This document shows, in pieces, positions 48,901 to 57,623 of a stretch of 64,000 bases of DNA. The notes beneath the pieces are model-generated. The model was not told where the DNA came from, made no database searches, and saw only the letters and a list, made by a program, of their open reading frames with translations. How positions within the stretch are numbered: position 1 is the first letter of the stretch; every line of letters begins with the position of its first letter. The translations under genes and the position numbers were made by a program. The DNA comes from Embiotoca jacksoni (Eukaryota > Chordata > Actinopteri > Embiotocidae): assembly GCA_022577435.1 (NCBI GenBank), contig JAKOON010000008.1:14557001-14621000 (forward strand), in the 5' to 3' direction.

Positions 48901-50206
48901 TTCTAATGGTGTTTTATAGGATAACAAAGTGAGTGGAGTGACATGCTGCTCTCGCCTGTTGGGCTGCTCTTATCTGTCTCCCTGGGTGCTTCCAAAGCCC
49001 TGGGTGCACACTGTGCCACTCTGTCCCCAGGATGAGTTCTTGGTCCTGGGGAATCGAGCCTTGTTTGAACGGGTGTCCTACCAGGAGGCCGTGTGCACCG
49101 TGCAGGCTGTACAGGATCCACGCGCCGCTGCCAAGAAGCTGTGTTCACTCGCCCAGAGTTATGGTTGCAAGGACAACATTGGGGCTCTGGTGGTGTCTCT
49201 GCATATTGGTGAGGACAGCTGTACTTGTGAGCCACCGGTCTCCACCACTGAACCACGGGGTCCCCCGCCTGCCCCTGTGCCTGTGTCTGTAACCCCAGGC
49301 CCCAGTGAGCCTGTTAACATTTCATCCAGCGGTGGTATTGTCACAGAGTTCAGCAGTGAGACGTCAGCTTCGGAGGTGGGCAGTGAGGCGGGGTCCACTG
49401 CTTCAGATGAACACCCATCCTCTGGCCTTGCGTCCCGCCCAGAGAGACGCTGTAGCCTGCACCCTGCCACTACTCTGTGTGGGATCATGGTGCCAGGCTC
49501 AGCTGGGGCAGGAACCCACCCGGGCCTATTCCAGCGGCAGCCGTCCTCTGCTACATTCTCAAGTAACCAGTCTGACAATGGCTTGGACAGTGATGATGAA
49601 GCTCCGCTTGAGGGTGTTATCTCCAACGGTAGTAAATTGGAAGTGGAGGTAGACATTCACTGTTGTGCTTTCCAACTACGATCAGGGGCCCCCGAGAGCC
49701 CCAAAGACTTGGACCTTGAAAAGCAAGGCTCTGACTATCTCAATGGTAAAATGCGCAGACAGAACAGTGTAGTGGTTTCTGCTACAAACGGCTGCCTGCT
49801 CGCTGTATGTGGGAGAGAGATTGCTGACCTGAAAAAGTCTCCTTCCACATGCAGCCTGTTTGGTAAGAAGCTGTCCAATGGCTCTGTGGTTGTGCCCGAG
49901 GACAGTCATAATCTTATTGAAGTTGCCCTCGAGGCTCCTAAGAAAAAGTCCGGCTACTTTACTGCCCCAGCTCAGCAGGATCCAGAGGATCAGCTGATTG
50001 TACCTCCTAGTCTGGAGCAGGAAGTGAGGGAGCAGCTCAGAAGCCATGGCCCTCTCCTGTCAGGCCCCTCTGCACCATCCACACCCACCACCTTAAAAGA
50101 TCCTGTGTGGGATCATCCACACCCCCCTGCATTTGCCTCCAACCTGGTCCCAGGTCCAGGCCCGACTCCCATCCTACAGCAGGAGGTCTATGATACGGCT
50201 CTCTAG
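19575..50206 (+). CDS. phlpp2: PH domain leucine-rich repeat protein phosphatase 2, 19 coding exons
   Basis: PP2M-family Ser/Thr phosphatase; in mammals it removes the hydrophobic-motif phosphate of AKT and PKC. Exons: 19575-19826, 22273-22556, 26401-26534, 34925-35115, 36283-36408, 39805-39959, 40963-41109, 41340-41570, 42671-42873, 43080-43140, 43737-43832, 44504-44659, 46170-46370, 46793-46955, 47052-47182, 47355-47468, 48226-48420, 48544-48775, 48920-50206. All are GT-AG and in phase. The conserved vertebrate start is MKRNGSR at 22282 (1365 aa; human about 1323); adding the upstream exon gives 1452 aa. Domain order: RA-like region, PH, about 20 LRRs, PP2C, low-complexity tail ending DTAL (PDZ ligand). 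It is PHLPP2 rather than PHLPP1 because of the MKRNGSR start, GKTQLHKWAER in the PH domain and the DTAL end. Confidence 0.95.
19827..22272 (+). other. phlpp2 intron 1
   Basis: A 2.4-kb AT-rich intron. It contains a (CA)16 run at 20177-20208. A stretch at about 20575-20690 resembles a common fish repeat word (ACCTGGGAGGTGCCCAGC) also met, diverged, near 41998. No other gene is supported. Confidence 0.6.
20177..20208 (+). repeat. (CA)16 microsatellite
   Basis: A perfect CA run in phlpp2 intron 1. Confidence 0.95.
22568..22725 (+). mobile_element. fragment of a dispersed fish retroposon-like repeat
   Basis: It starts with a CCAT repeat (ATCCATCCATCCATCC) and continues through phrases typical of a high-copy fish interspersed repeat (CAACGTTGTCTAGCTCCTCC, then GGGGGATCCCGA). 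I recognise the style but cannot assign a Repbase family. It begins 11 bases after the exon donor. Confidence 0.5.
24473..24497 (+). repeat. poly(T) tract
   Basis: A 25-base T homopolymer in phlpp2 intron 2. Confidence 0.85.
24640..24975 (+). mobile_element. dispersed fish retroposon-like repeat with fold-back 5' end
   Basis: It opens with CATTCATCCATTTTTGAAGC and the palindrome at 24662-24708. It continues with blocks known from a common fish repeat, such as GGGATATGTAATCCCTTCAA, GTTCTGGGTATGCCCGGAGT and AAAGGGAGCCTCCCAGACAT. It appears related to the consensus behind 22568-22725. The open frames on both strands here have no protein match that I recognise. Confidence 0.55.
31447..31529. repeat. 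long inverted repeat, 39-bp arms
   Basis: Arms 31447-31485 and 31491-31529 are reverse complements with one mismatch, separated by the 5-base loop GCCAT. The second hairpin follows eight bases later. Confidence 0.95.
31537..31589. repeat. second inverted repeat, 23-bp perfect arms
   Basis: Arms 31537-31559 and 31567-31589 are perfect reverse complements around the loop TGCCATG. The loop contains the same GCCAT as the preceding hairpin. Confidence 0.95.
31600..31860 (+). mobile_element. dispersed fish repeat, copy 1
   Basis: It shares ordered blocks with 35366-35940: an A/T-rich head with ATTTATAAAGCACCAACTCA, a GAGAGAAAACCAACA block, GGAAGAAACCACAGACAGAA and GCTCAGAGGTGGGCAGCCAT. The pattern matches a very common percomorph interspersed repeat whose family name I cannot give with certainty. 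Copy 1 loses similarity after about 31860. Confidence 0.6.
34150..34184 (+). repeat. (GA)n microsatellite
   Basis: A GA run with one C interruption in phlpp2 intron 3. Confidence 0.9.
35116..36282 (+). other. phlpp2 intron 4
   Basis: A 1.2-kb intron, half of which is the dispersed repeat copy 2 (35366-35940). A poly(T) run lies at about 35965-35981. Confidence 0.7.
35366..35940 (+). mobile_element. dispersed fish repeat, copy 2 (nearly full length)
   Basis: It begins TTAAATTTAGTTTTATTTAT and runs through GGGAAGGAAAAAAAACCCTC, CAGAACCAGGCTCAGAGGTG, CCTTGACCGGTTGGGGTGAG and a GA-rich part. It ends around CATCATGGGAGGTTCCCCAG, GGCTCAGGGTCACATGAGCC and AGCCCTAAC. This block order is that of a high-copy repeat in percomorph fish genomes. 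It carries no coding capacity that I can see. Confidence 0.7.
37807..37824. promoter_or_regulatory. inverted pair of AP-1 (TRE) consensus sites
   Basis: TGACTCA (37807-37813) and TGAGTCA (37818-37824) flank ATAT to make a perfect 18-bp palindrome in phlpp2 intron 5. Both are exact TRE matches. Occupancy is unknown. Confidence 0.4.
37991..38036 (+). repeat. interrupted poly(T) tract
   Basis: About 45 T residues interrupted by a single A. Confidence 0.9.
39718..39793 (+). repeat. phlpp2: (TG)38 microsatellite abutting a phlpp2 splice acceptor
   Basis: An uninterrupted TG run separated from the exon at 39805 only by CGCGTGCGTAG. There is no conventional polypyrimidine tract next to the AG. A branch-like TTAAC lies just upstream of the run (39713-39717). 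Confidence 0.95.
41571..42670 (+). other. phlpp2 intron 8
   Basis: A 1.1-kb intron. The stretch at about 41990-42190 (CACACCTGGGAGCTGCCCAG and following) resembles a dispersed fish repeat. No coding exon is supported. Confidence 0.5.
42950..42986 (+). repeat. (TG)n microsatellite with CG-rich head
   Basis: It lies inside the short phlpp2 intron 42874-43079. It is preceded from 42923 by alternating CG/TG sequence (GCGCGAGCGTGCGCGTG), so it is Z-prone. Confidence 0.9.
44660..46169 (+). other. phlpp2 intron 12
   Basis: A 1.5-kb intron. Its second half (about 45715-45910) is built of diverged ACATG/CATGT words, listed as a repeat. Nothing else is recognised. Confidence 0.55.
45715..45910. repeat. 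ACATG/CATGT-rich palindromic repeat (MITE-like)
   Basis: Words such as CATGTCATGTGACC, GCACATGTGAAAA, AAAACATGT, CCCATGTTATCATATG, CAACATGTGG, ATACATGTGTCCCATGTGG and AAAACATGGGAA recur within 200 bases on both strands. This looks like a degenerate short inverted-repeat element. Boundaries and family are not determined. Confidence 0.5.
47469..48225 (+). other. phlpp2 intron 16
   Basis: A 757-base intron holding the transposable-element tail listed at 47584-47795. The 171-codon open frame running across its 3' half into the next exon (47922-48437) is out of frame with the PP2C domain and is not a gene. Confidence 0.7.
47584..47795 (+). mobile_element. 3' end of a fish non-LTR-type element with (CTAAC)n tail
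   Basis: It lies in phlpp2 intron 16. The end reads AAAAAAAATTCCCGTCGGGG then ATTAATAAAGTAACTACC, followed by about four CTAAC units (47774-47793). A hairpin-like CCCGTCGGGG plus a short tandem tail is typical of 3' ends of LINE/SINE copies in fish. The upstream 150 bases are T/A-rich. Confidence 0.6.
49231..50206 (+). other. phlpp2: phlpp2 C-terminal tail with PDZ ligand
   Basis: The last exon continues with a Pro/Ser/Thr-rich tail of about 325 residues. Conserved islands are EFSSETSASEVGSEAGSTAS, FQRQPSSATFSSNQSDNGLD, SDDEAPLEGVISNGSKLEVE, VDIHCC, LFGKKLSNGSVVVPEDSHNL, IEVALEAPKKKSGYFTAPAQ and PEDQLIVPPSLEQEVREQL. The end DTAL (codons 50192-50203, stop TAG 50204-50206) is a class I PDZ-binding motif as in human PHLPP2, which binds NHERF-type scaffolds. 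Confidence 0.93.
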
Positions 50207-52436
50207 AGGGGGAACACAGCACAGTGCCATGTGGCAGCAATTCTGTGATTGTGCCATTCCAGGGGGAGAGAATTTTCTCATCGATGTGGGATACTGCTGT
50301 TCAAGTTGCCATTAAGAACTTTTGTGAGGACAAACCTGTGGGACCTTGACAGTCATTAAGGGATGCTGTGCCATTGATGTGAGGTTAAAAAAAAAAAAAA
50401 AAAAAAAAGGAGCACGGTCTGAGCATCCAAGAGAAGCGGAGCAAACAAAGATTCCAGTTCATAACACGCCGTTATGAAAAGGAGAGCTGGCTATCAGACA
50501 AAACCAAGCCTGACCTGACATGGGATACCTCTTGTGTTTGAACATGTCAGCAGCATTTCCCTTTACTTGGAAAGTCAAGCAATCTGGAGGGTGTATAAGA
50601 GATCATGTCAAATCTCCTCTCCAGGGGCTCCGTGGTCTCTCAGGTCCTCGAGAGAAGCCCTGTGACTGAAACTTGAAAAAGTGCCTACTACAGACAACAC
50701 AGCCTAGAGTTGCCCAAAGTCCGGGCTGTGTTTAGAGATGTGAGCTTGTTAGTTAAATTTGGAGCAGCGACAGTGTCTCCAAGAGACCAGCACTGGCACA
50801 GCTTTTGCTTTCCTCCTCTACCTGTGGCTTACAAAGGAAATTAGACAGTATAAATGCTTCTAAGACACGCAGGACTAAAAGAAAAAATAACTGCATTTAA
50901 ATTGCCAGAAATGTTGGTTTTTATTTTTAACATTCCCACACAATATGTAAGGAATATTCTATATAGGATAAATCAGTTCTATACAATATAGCACACACTC
51001 ACAACTAGCAGCCGGCTGATGATGTGCGCTTGAGCTGCTGACGTCAAGATTGAGTGGTATTGCTATTTAGAGCAATACAATATCAAAGTTATTCGATTGT
51101 ACAGAGCTGATGTGTTGTAGAATTCAAAACTCCTAACAGTATAATCCGTAACAGTGCATGATCAAATGATCTACTTAAAAACTACATTCATAGGAAAATA
51201 AAAGGTTACTTTAAATGTAGTCAGTTTCATGAGCATTGAATAGTGGACTTCAGACTCAGGATATTTGGAAATCATCTAATTTCAGCCATTTGAACAAACC
51301 AGTCAGGGCACCAAATTGAAGTATTACATGGTGTACTGTCAAGAGATGAGGGATATAAACAGTATTTGTCTGTACTGTATATTTGGAAATATCCACGCTG
51401 GAACTAAGATTGTACATTTTTCAAACTGCAGAGGCTGTTAACCTTTTAGATTTGTGAACATCAGTCCATGTCCCTGCAGGCAGATTTGATCATCGACATT
51501 TTTACATCTCAGCAGATCTTTTTTCAGTTTAGCTTTCCAATGCATTACCCATACAACCAGGTGATGTTCAGGGGGGCGGGGTTTTGGCCCATTTTAAACT
51601 GAACTGAAATCCTGTTGTCTCGTATTATGTAAGATTTGGTCTGTGCACACAAAGTGTCACAAACACAGAAATTTGGGACACAGAAACAAATGATTTTGTG
51701 CTATAAATTGATGTATAGCTCCCTTTTTCACAAACACATACTTGCTATTTTCTGGTCATTGGGCAATGACCAATTCTTTAGAACTCAGCTCACAGAATTC
51801 ATATCAAAAATACTATGAGCACAGCCGCAGTATAAGGTACTGTGATAAGAACACACCAGTTCAGTCCCTTTTTGGAAGAGCAAGTAATTATTTTTGTTCA
51901 GCAGATGTCATTAGTTTGTTCTTTTGATACATGGAGGACCAGTCATATTTATCTTGGCAAAAACTGCATTATTATTTGAATTATCAGGTCAATATTATGC
52001 AGTTATTATCTAGTCCAGAGCCTCCCCACATTGTGCCAAAAGACAAATCAGCTCTGTAGGGTTGCAGTGGTTATAAGAAGGCCAAAGTTGAGTAATTGCC
52101 ATCATCAGTGGTTACTGCACCGAATACATATTTCAGATATATATTTTTGGTTGCCACTCAGAGTTGTTGATGATGCAGTTTTGGGATTCCATAGCTGTTG
52201 CATAGCTGGACCTTTTATTGTTCCCTTTTAGCCTTAAAGTAACACTACTGTGCATTGTTTGTTTCATCCCACTCATGTTCTGTTAGTGACAGAGGTCTTC
52301 AGCTCTGAGCGTCTTCTTTTCTTTGCTCCACATGAATGAAGAGAAGTCAGTGATGAAGCCTTAAATGATGTGTGAGTGTGAATGTTTTCTTGTTTGCTAG
52401 GTGTGTGTCTCTTGAAAAAAATAAACACTGTTAAAA

Positions 52437-52443
52437 GCACTTT
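52437..52443 (+). promoter_or_regulatory. phlpp2: candidate miR-17/20/106 seed site
   Basis: GCACTTT is the 7-mer complementary to the AAAGUGC seed. It is located in the phlpp2 3' UTR, just after the proximal AATAAA. A second copy is at 54647-54653. Mammalian PHLPP2 is a known target of the miR-17-92 cluster. Confidence 0.35.
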
Positions 52444-53413
52444 GTACATAGAAAACAATGATATCCAGATTTATGTATATTTGAGTTTAGCCTATGAGAT
52501 ATTGATTGAACATAGGGATTATTGTGGTTTCCCTCAAGCCAGCACATTACCTGCTATCTAACAAAACACTGACAATGAAAATGAGGCTAATGTAATGTGC
52601 CATAATGGCAGTTAATTGACAACATTCATTTTTGATGTGTTTTTAAAATGACAAACGTTTCTTATTTAATTAAATGCATTTTTGTTTGCTCTCAATATCA
52701 TTAGATTATTTCACAGTATCTTAAATTACATTTAAATATTCACCAGGAACACCACAAACAGCATAAGGTACGTTAGCTAACTATTCTAACACTATCTTTG
52801 AACGTCATTTTTGCTCTATTGAAATATAAACTGTGGAAATGAGGAAATACAGTTAATGTGCATGTGTTCCAATATTTATATCCATTGCTTATATTTGCTT
52901 AAAACATTGTGCTGATTGAATCCTGACTATCTACCACATGTGGAAATGGTTATTGAAATCCTCCAAAGAATTGACATGTAATGAGAACATTAATGTAAGA
53001 TAATAATTTGAGGTGCTGCTATTGTGCTTATTATTCAGAATTTATTATTATTTAACACTTTCAACAATACATTTTTGATGTGTTGTTCTGAAATTAGAAA
53101 TGGGACAACAGATTTTATGGCAACGCCAATAATTTAGTTCTTGTCACTTTATTGATCAGGCCGTGCAGTGTCTGAGAGGCCAAACACATGGGACTCTCTG
53201 GTTGAGACGGAGCCCACACTTTCACAATCAGAACCTGCACATGGTGTCAGACATCTGGACTGATGGCAGTGAAGCATTGATCGGTGCGGCAGGTCCAGGG
53301 GGAGCTAAAACAGATTATGATTGAAAATAATATTGGTACATATCTGAAATGATAGTGGTGATCACAACAGACTATGGGACTTCCCTTGTAAAGTATGCAA
53401 AGTGTCAACTCAT

Positions 53414-53433
53414 TGTATATAGACGTGTATATA
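53414..53433 (+). promoter_or_regulatory. phlpp2: pair of Pumilio response elements
   Basis: TGTATATA occurs at 53414-53421 and again at 53426-53433, both exact matches to the UGUAHAUA consensus, in the distal phlpp2 3' UTR. Confidence 0.4.
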
Positions 53434-54646
53434 AGAGCTTCATTTTTCCATCACCTAAAACTAAAAGAGTCTTATTTCTCAATGTGTCTGGCGTGTGCAC
53501 ATGTGTGTGTATGATGCATGTAGGGGCTGTGTTCGTCAGTTGCATCGCTCTTATTATTTTGTGAGCCCTTCCTGTGACTCATTGGCAGTGTAGTTTTATT
53601 GGTAATTGCCAAATCAGACTGAGACTGCATTGCACTGCTGCACATCAAACCAACTGATCCATTTTTATACAGTTGTACCCTCATTCATTGCACATTCATT
53701 CTGTGTCTCTTGGTTGATGCCACATATTCACCCACTGTCCTGTCCACTATACATGTCCAACTTGAAGTATATTTGAATAATGATCCATCAGTAGACTAAT
53801 CAGTGTGCATGTACATATGCAGACTGTATGCACAAATACAGGAAGAGGGAGCACAGGGTACTTGCATTGACTTAGAAATATTCCCTTTAATTCTTTACTG
53901 GAAGGGATTCAGTAGTACAGTACTCACAAATCCCCCCCGTACACCAAAGTAGAGGGTTGTACATTTGAGTAGGCTAGTGTCAGTGTTTTTTTTTTTTTTT
54001 TTTTTTTTAAACTGCAGATTGATTTAATAACTGTAAGGGAACCTTTTCTCTTTGCACAATTTAACAAGCTCCCTGTACAACTGTTGCAAATGTCTGTGTT
54101 TGTGTGTAGTTCAAAGCTTTAGTGCACACATACAGTAAGTGTATGCATGCTTGTGTGAATAATGAATTGACTGTAATTGTGTGTGAATAGTGAATGAAAC
54201 TGATCGAAGATGCTCCAGTTGTTTAACATGTGACCAAAGTAGCCATTGTTTAAATCTCACGATTCCTTTCTGTATATTATTTTCAAGAAATGCTTGAATA
54301 TTTTTTTCTCAATGCCAAGAAGCTGATGTTTATTTTTGTACTTCATTGTTTCATGCAAATTTATATTTCCCTCTCCGCTACAGAATTTAAAGTGACTGGG
54401 ATTCTTCAGAAAACTGTCACTCATTACGGTACTATTGAAGGTACTAACTATAAACTGTATAATGGTGAAAGCATGCCCTAAATATAAGTCAACATACAAA
54501 AACATACAAATTGTGATTTTATTTATACAAAATGGAGCATATCTAATGTTTTTAGGTTTTTATTCTAGCATGCAGATTACTGCTAAAATTTAGTTTTATG
54601 TTTAATTGTAAGAAGATTTAATACTTAGGCACAGAACTAACAATGA

Positions 54647-54653
54647 GCACTTT
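54647..54653 (+). promoter_or_regulatory. phlpp2: second candidate miR-17-family seed site
   Basis: GCACTTT again, about 130 bases before the distal AATAAA. It would be present only in the long 3' UTR form. Confidence 0.3.
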
Positions 54654-54777
54654 TGCTATTTGACAGAATTATGCTCCCTTGAACTTAGAGTGGAAGATGG
54701 TCGTTATTTTAATTTTAAATGCTGCTATCATTAGTTTTCAAATCAACTGTTTTTTTATTAACTTTAAGCCAAGTAGC

Positions 54778-54783
54778 AATAAA
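54778..54783 (+). terminator. phlpp2: distal phlpp2 polyadenylation signal AATAAA
   Basis: A canonical hexamer followed within 20-35 bases by a G/T-rich stretch. It is the most likely final 3' end of the gene before the convergent marveld3. Confidence 0.55.
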
Positions 54784-54800
54784 ACTTTTTATTGTAAATT

Positions 54801-56563
54801 GTGTTGTCCCGTGTCCATTCTACTCAGTTTTTATGATATCATACCAATAATCATCAGTACAAGCTATAATGTCTGCTGTTTAATTTGTCATTAATCTATA
54901 AATCCTTAATTCTAATGAAATGGGAGGTTATATGGTTTTCAAAGATGTTTCTGTTTGTTTATGGTCAGCTACAAACAAAGCCTTTTAAAACAGCAGAAGA
55001 AAGTTTCAACTGGAGACACACAATACTGAGAAATGGGCTGACAACAAATGTGCCGGCTTTATTAAGCCGATACACATCGGAGGAAATACAGCGTGACTTC
55101 GATTCAACACAGAGAAATAAAAAAGTGTCTCCGTTGACGTGCTGCTGCAGCGGTGTGATGCTGTTTGAAGCACCGGAGGTTGTTGTGGGTTTTTCATGTA
55201 AAGTGTGATCTCTGACTTCAGGCACAACACGTTTCGGCAGATATTTCACAAAAAAAGGCTTTTTTTCATAAGGGGTTTGTTTCTTATAAAAGGCTACAGG
55301 GCTTTTAGTTAGAAAAATATAGGAAGTGTTGCGTTTCTATGGACCTGTAATGCAAAACTGAAAACACAAACGGTAGCGCATCAGAAGGATTAATGAACAA
55401 TTTGACTGATCCATTTGTTTTTATTGGCCTTCTTGAATGAAACACGCTTTGGATCTTCCAACAGATCAAATATGTACATGAATTTCAACCGGATCAAGTA
55501 AACTGAAAACTGTATTTGCTCATTTAGATAAATTAGTGGCGGAGAGTCGCTCCGGCAGCAGAGTCATTTCACAGTTCCTGTTGGCGGTGCGAAGACAAAC
55601 AGCAAAAAGCCTTATAACCTATTGAGTTCTGGGGGAAACTCTACGGGGGTCGTTCCCCTCAAAGTCCTTAGAACTGTTTGGTCCAGGGATCAGAAGAAAC
55701 GGAGACTACTACTGTGGAGTTATGTGCAATAATGTTTCATGTGTGTAAATTCCTATAAACAGCAGTGCCATCTATTGGTGAAGCTCAGAATAACATCCTA
55801 AAACTCCAGTAAAATGGTTGACAAATTCTGAGGAGAAATAAGCTTCAATGTGACAAAACGTCTTGTTTCAATGTTATTTTTTTTTCTTGCAACTGATATT
55901 GGATCAAAGTCAGGAACAAAGTCTGACTCTTTTTCATACATTTCAAGTTCAGTCTAAACAAGTTTAAGTTACTGTAGCTCACTGAAGAAGCCGTCACAAG
56001 TTCTGCTCAGGAATGCAGTGGATATTTTTAGGCTTTTATCAGTTTCAAAGTATGCAGATGAAGACAAAAAAAATAAATCCCAAGTCATTAGACAAAGTTA
56101 AACCATGTTAAAAGCAACTTTCTTTTGATGCAAAAAAGACAGCTGACGGTTAATGTATTTTCCTTTTTAGAGACATTTAGTTTCATGAAGTCAACACCGT
56201 CAAATCCAAACCCCTTTTAGTATTGAGATTAAACTCTCAGGATTAGCAATCAACATCTAAAGGGGGCACATGAAGATATCTCTGGTTGAGTCCTGTGGGG
56301 ACTGTAGCTGGGTGATCATATCAGACAGTCTCATCCTGAAAGTGACGGGCAAAGGCTGACATTATTTGTTGCAAGTTGGATATTTTTTTTTGCCTTAAAC
56401 CGACTCCTACAAAAAAAAATAAAAATCAAGAGATATTATCCAGGTGCTTTTGTGTCATTTAAACTCTTCCTCTATCTGCTTTTTAATTTCCAGGTTTTTT
56501 TTTTCCAGCACAAACGTAATAAAAAATTACTATTAAAAAATAAACAATGTACCATTTCAGGAC
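54801..56563. other. phlpp2-marveld3 convergent intergenic region
   Basis: Between the two gene ends. The section at about 55010-55240 and 55540-55680 is distinctly richer in C+G and CpG than its AT-rich surroundings, and could be a decayed mobile element. No protein match was recognised in its frames. The rest shows nothing. Confidence 0.5.
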
Positions 56564-56569
56564 TTTATT
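56564..56569 (-). terminator. marveld3: marveld3 polyadenylation signal (AATAAA on minus strand)
   Basis: TTTATT on the plus strand, 240 bases past the marveld3 stop. It is the first canonical hexamer downstream of the stop on that strand. Confidence 0.45.
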
Positions 56570-56807
56570 ATAACTCCAAATTCATCAAAAACGTAACAGA
56601 CGAAGTAAACAGGTTTGTAAGAGTTAAAAGTGGTAGGAATTTATAAATGATTAAAAAAATACAAATAAAAACACTATCAAAGCATAGAAAATGGATAAAA
56701 ATCTATGCACAGGTCACATTAAAAAGTGTGAATACAAAACTTTTTCTTGTCAAAGGGATTTCTACTGAAGTCCCACTTTTGTTCAAATATGTTCGAGAAA
56801 ATCCATC

Positions 56808-57571
56808 TTAAAAATGATTGTCCTCGTTTGTCCTTTGCTTCTTTAGCTCTTGCACTGACCTGAAAGCTCTGACGGCCAACACTGCACCAAAGATGAAAAC
56901 AAACACTCCCAGCACCCCAAACAGTCCTCCTGCGATATCTGTACCATGCAACTGGCACTCAAAGCCCTTGTGCCCTTTGCTCTTGTACATCTGCTCTCTC
57001 TCTGTACAGATGGGATTGTTGTAGGTTTCCTGCAGTTTAATAAAGTAGAAGGCCAGTGCTGGGATGTAACCCAGGCCTATCAGGAAATTCAACAGAGCTT
57101 CCACCAGCAGCACAAGGGGCCAACGGAAAGGGACTCTGAAAATCCCCAGGGCCAGCATGGCACAGGCGTAGATCATTAAAACCCCACCACAGGCCATGGT
57201 GAAGATGTATGGTGGCCGCTTAAGCTGATGGAACAGCTGGTCTAGCTCCTTCACCCTGTCTGCATCGGCTCCAGTGAAAGCATTCGCTCCACCAAAGTGA
57301 TAATAGTAGATCCCACCGAGGCTGGCCAGGTCACGGTAACCTCCATTGTTGCTGTATGGCACTCCGGCACAGATTATGATAAGAAGATTCACAAACAGCT
57401 CCATAATCTGGCAGAGACCTGCAGGATAAACACGTTATTCACATGAATGTATAGCAACATGAAGCAGTGAGACAAAAGATGATGCAAAGAATCAGGGTGA
57501 AATTTACATCTTTATAGCAAAAATGCCAGCTGATCACAGTTTCTGATTAGTGGAAATACTTTAAAAAATAA

Positions 57572-57623
<52 letters not shown>

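Larger units (their letters stand above)
47355..49230 (+). other. phlpp2: phlpp2 PP2C phosphatase domain
   Basis: About residues 770-1040, from exons 47355-47468, 48226-48420, 48544-48775 and the start of 48920-50206. Recognisable blocks are RNKLCVSVLAVDRFGDNVEA, CYGIFDGDRNEEVPRLLQCT, RKLGMAGQKLGASALLCYIH, FSLTVANVGTCQAVLCRDGR, PQDEFLVLGNRALFERVSYQ and AKKLCSLAQSYGCKDNIGAL. The acidic metal-site residues expected from the family are present in FDGD, QDE and KDN. The catalytic domain therefore looks intact. Confidence 0.93.
50207..54800 (+). other. phlpp2: phlpp2 3' UTR (probable extent)
   Basis: AT-rich, non-coding, with poly(A) at about 50387-50408 and poly(T) at about 53987-54008. AATAAA occurs at 52420-52425 and 54778-54783. 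The latter is followed by GTGTTGTCCCGTGTCC, a fair G/T-rich element, so the longest UTR is about 4.6 kb. Candidate miR-17-family seed sites and a Pumilio site pair are listed separately. Open frames here are short and unsupported. Confidence 0.65.

Noticed and set aside
49159..49656. Long minus-strand open frame (165 codons)
   Set aside because: It is the antisense shadow of the phlpp2 last exon, whose plus-strand protein is clearly conserved.
56808..57404. A 198-residue single-exon protein starting MELFVN
   Set aside because: The Met is inside the first membrane segment. The frame continues through an acceptor at 57418 to the upstream exons, and the residues before it match the family.
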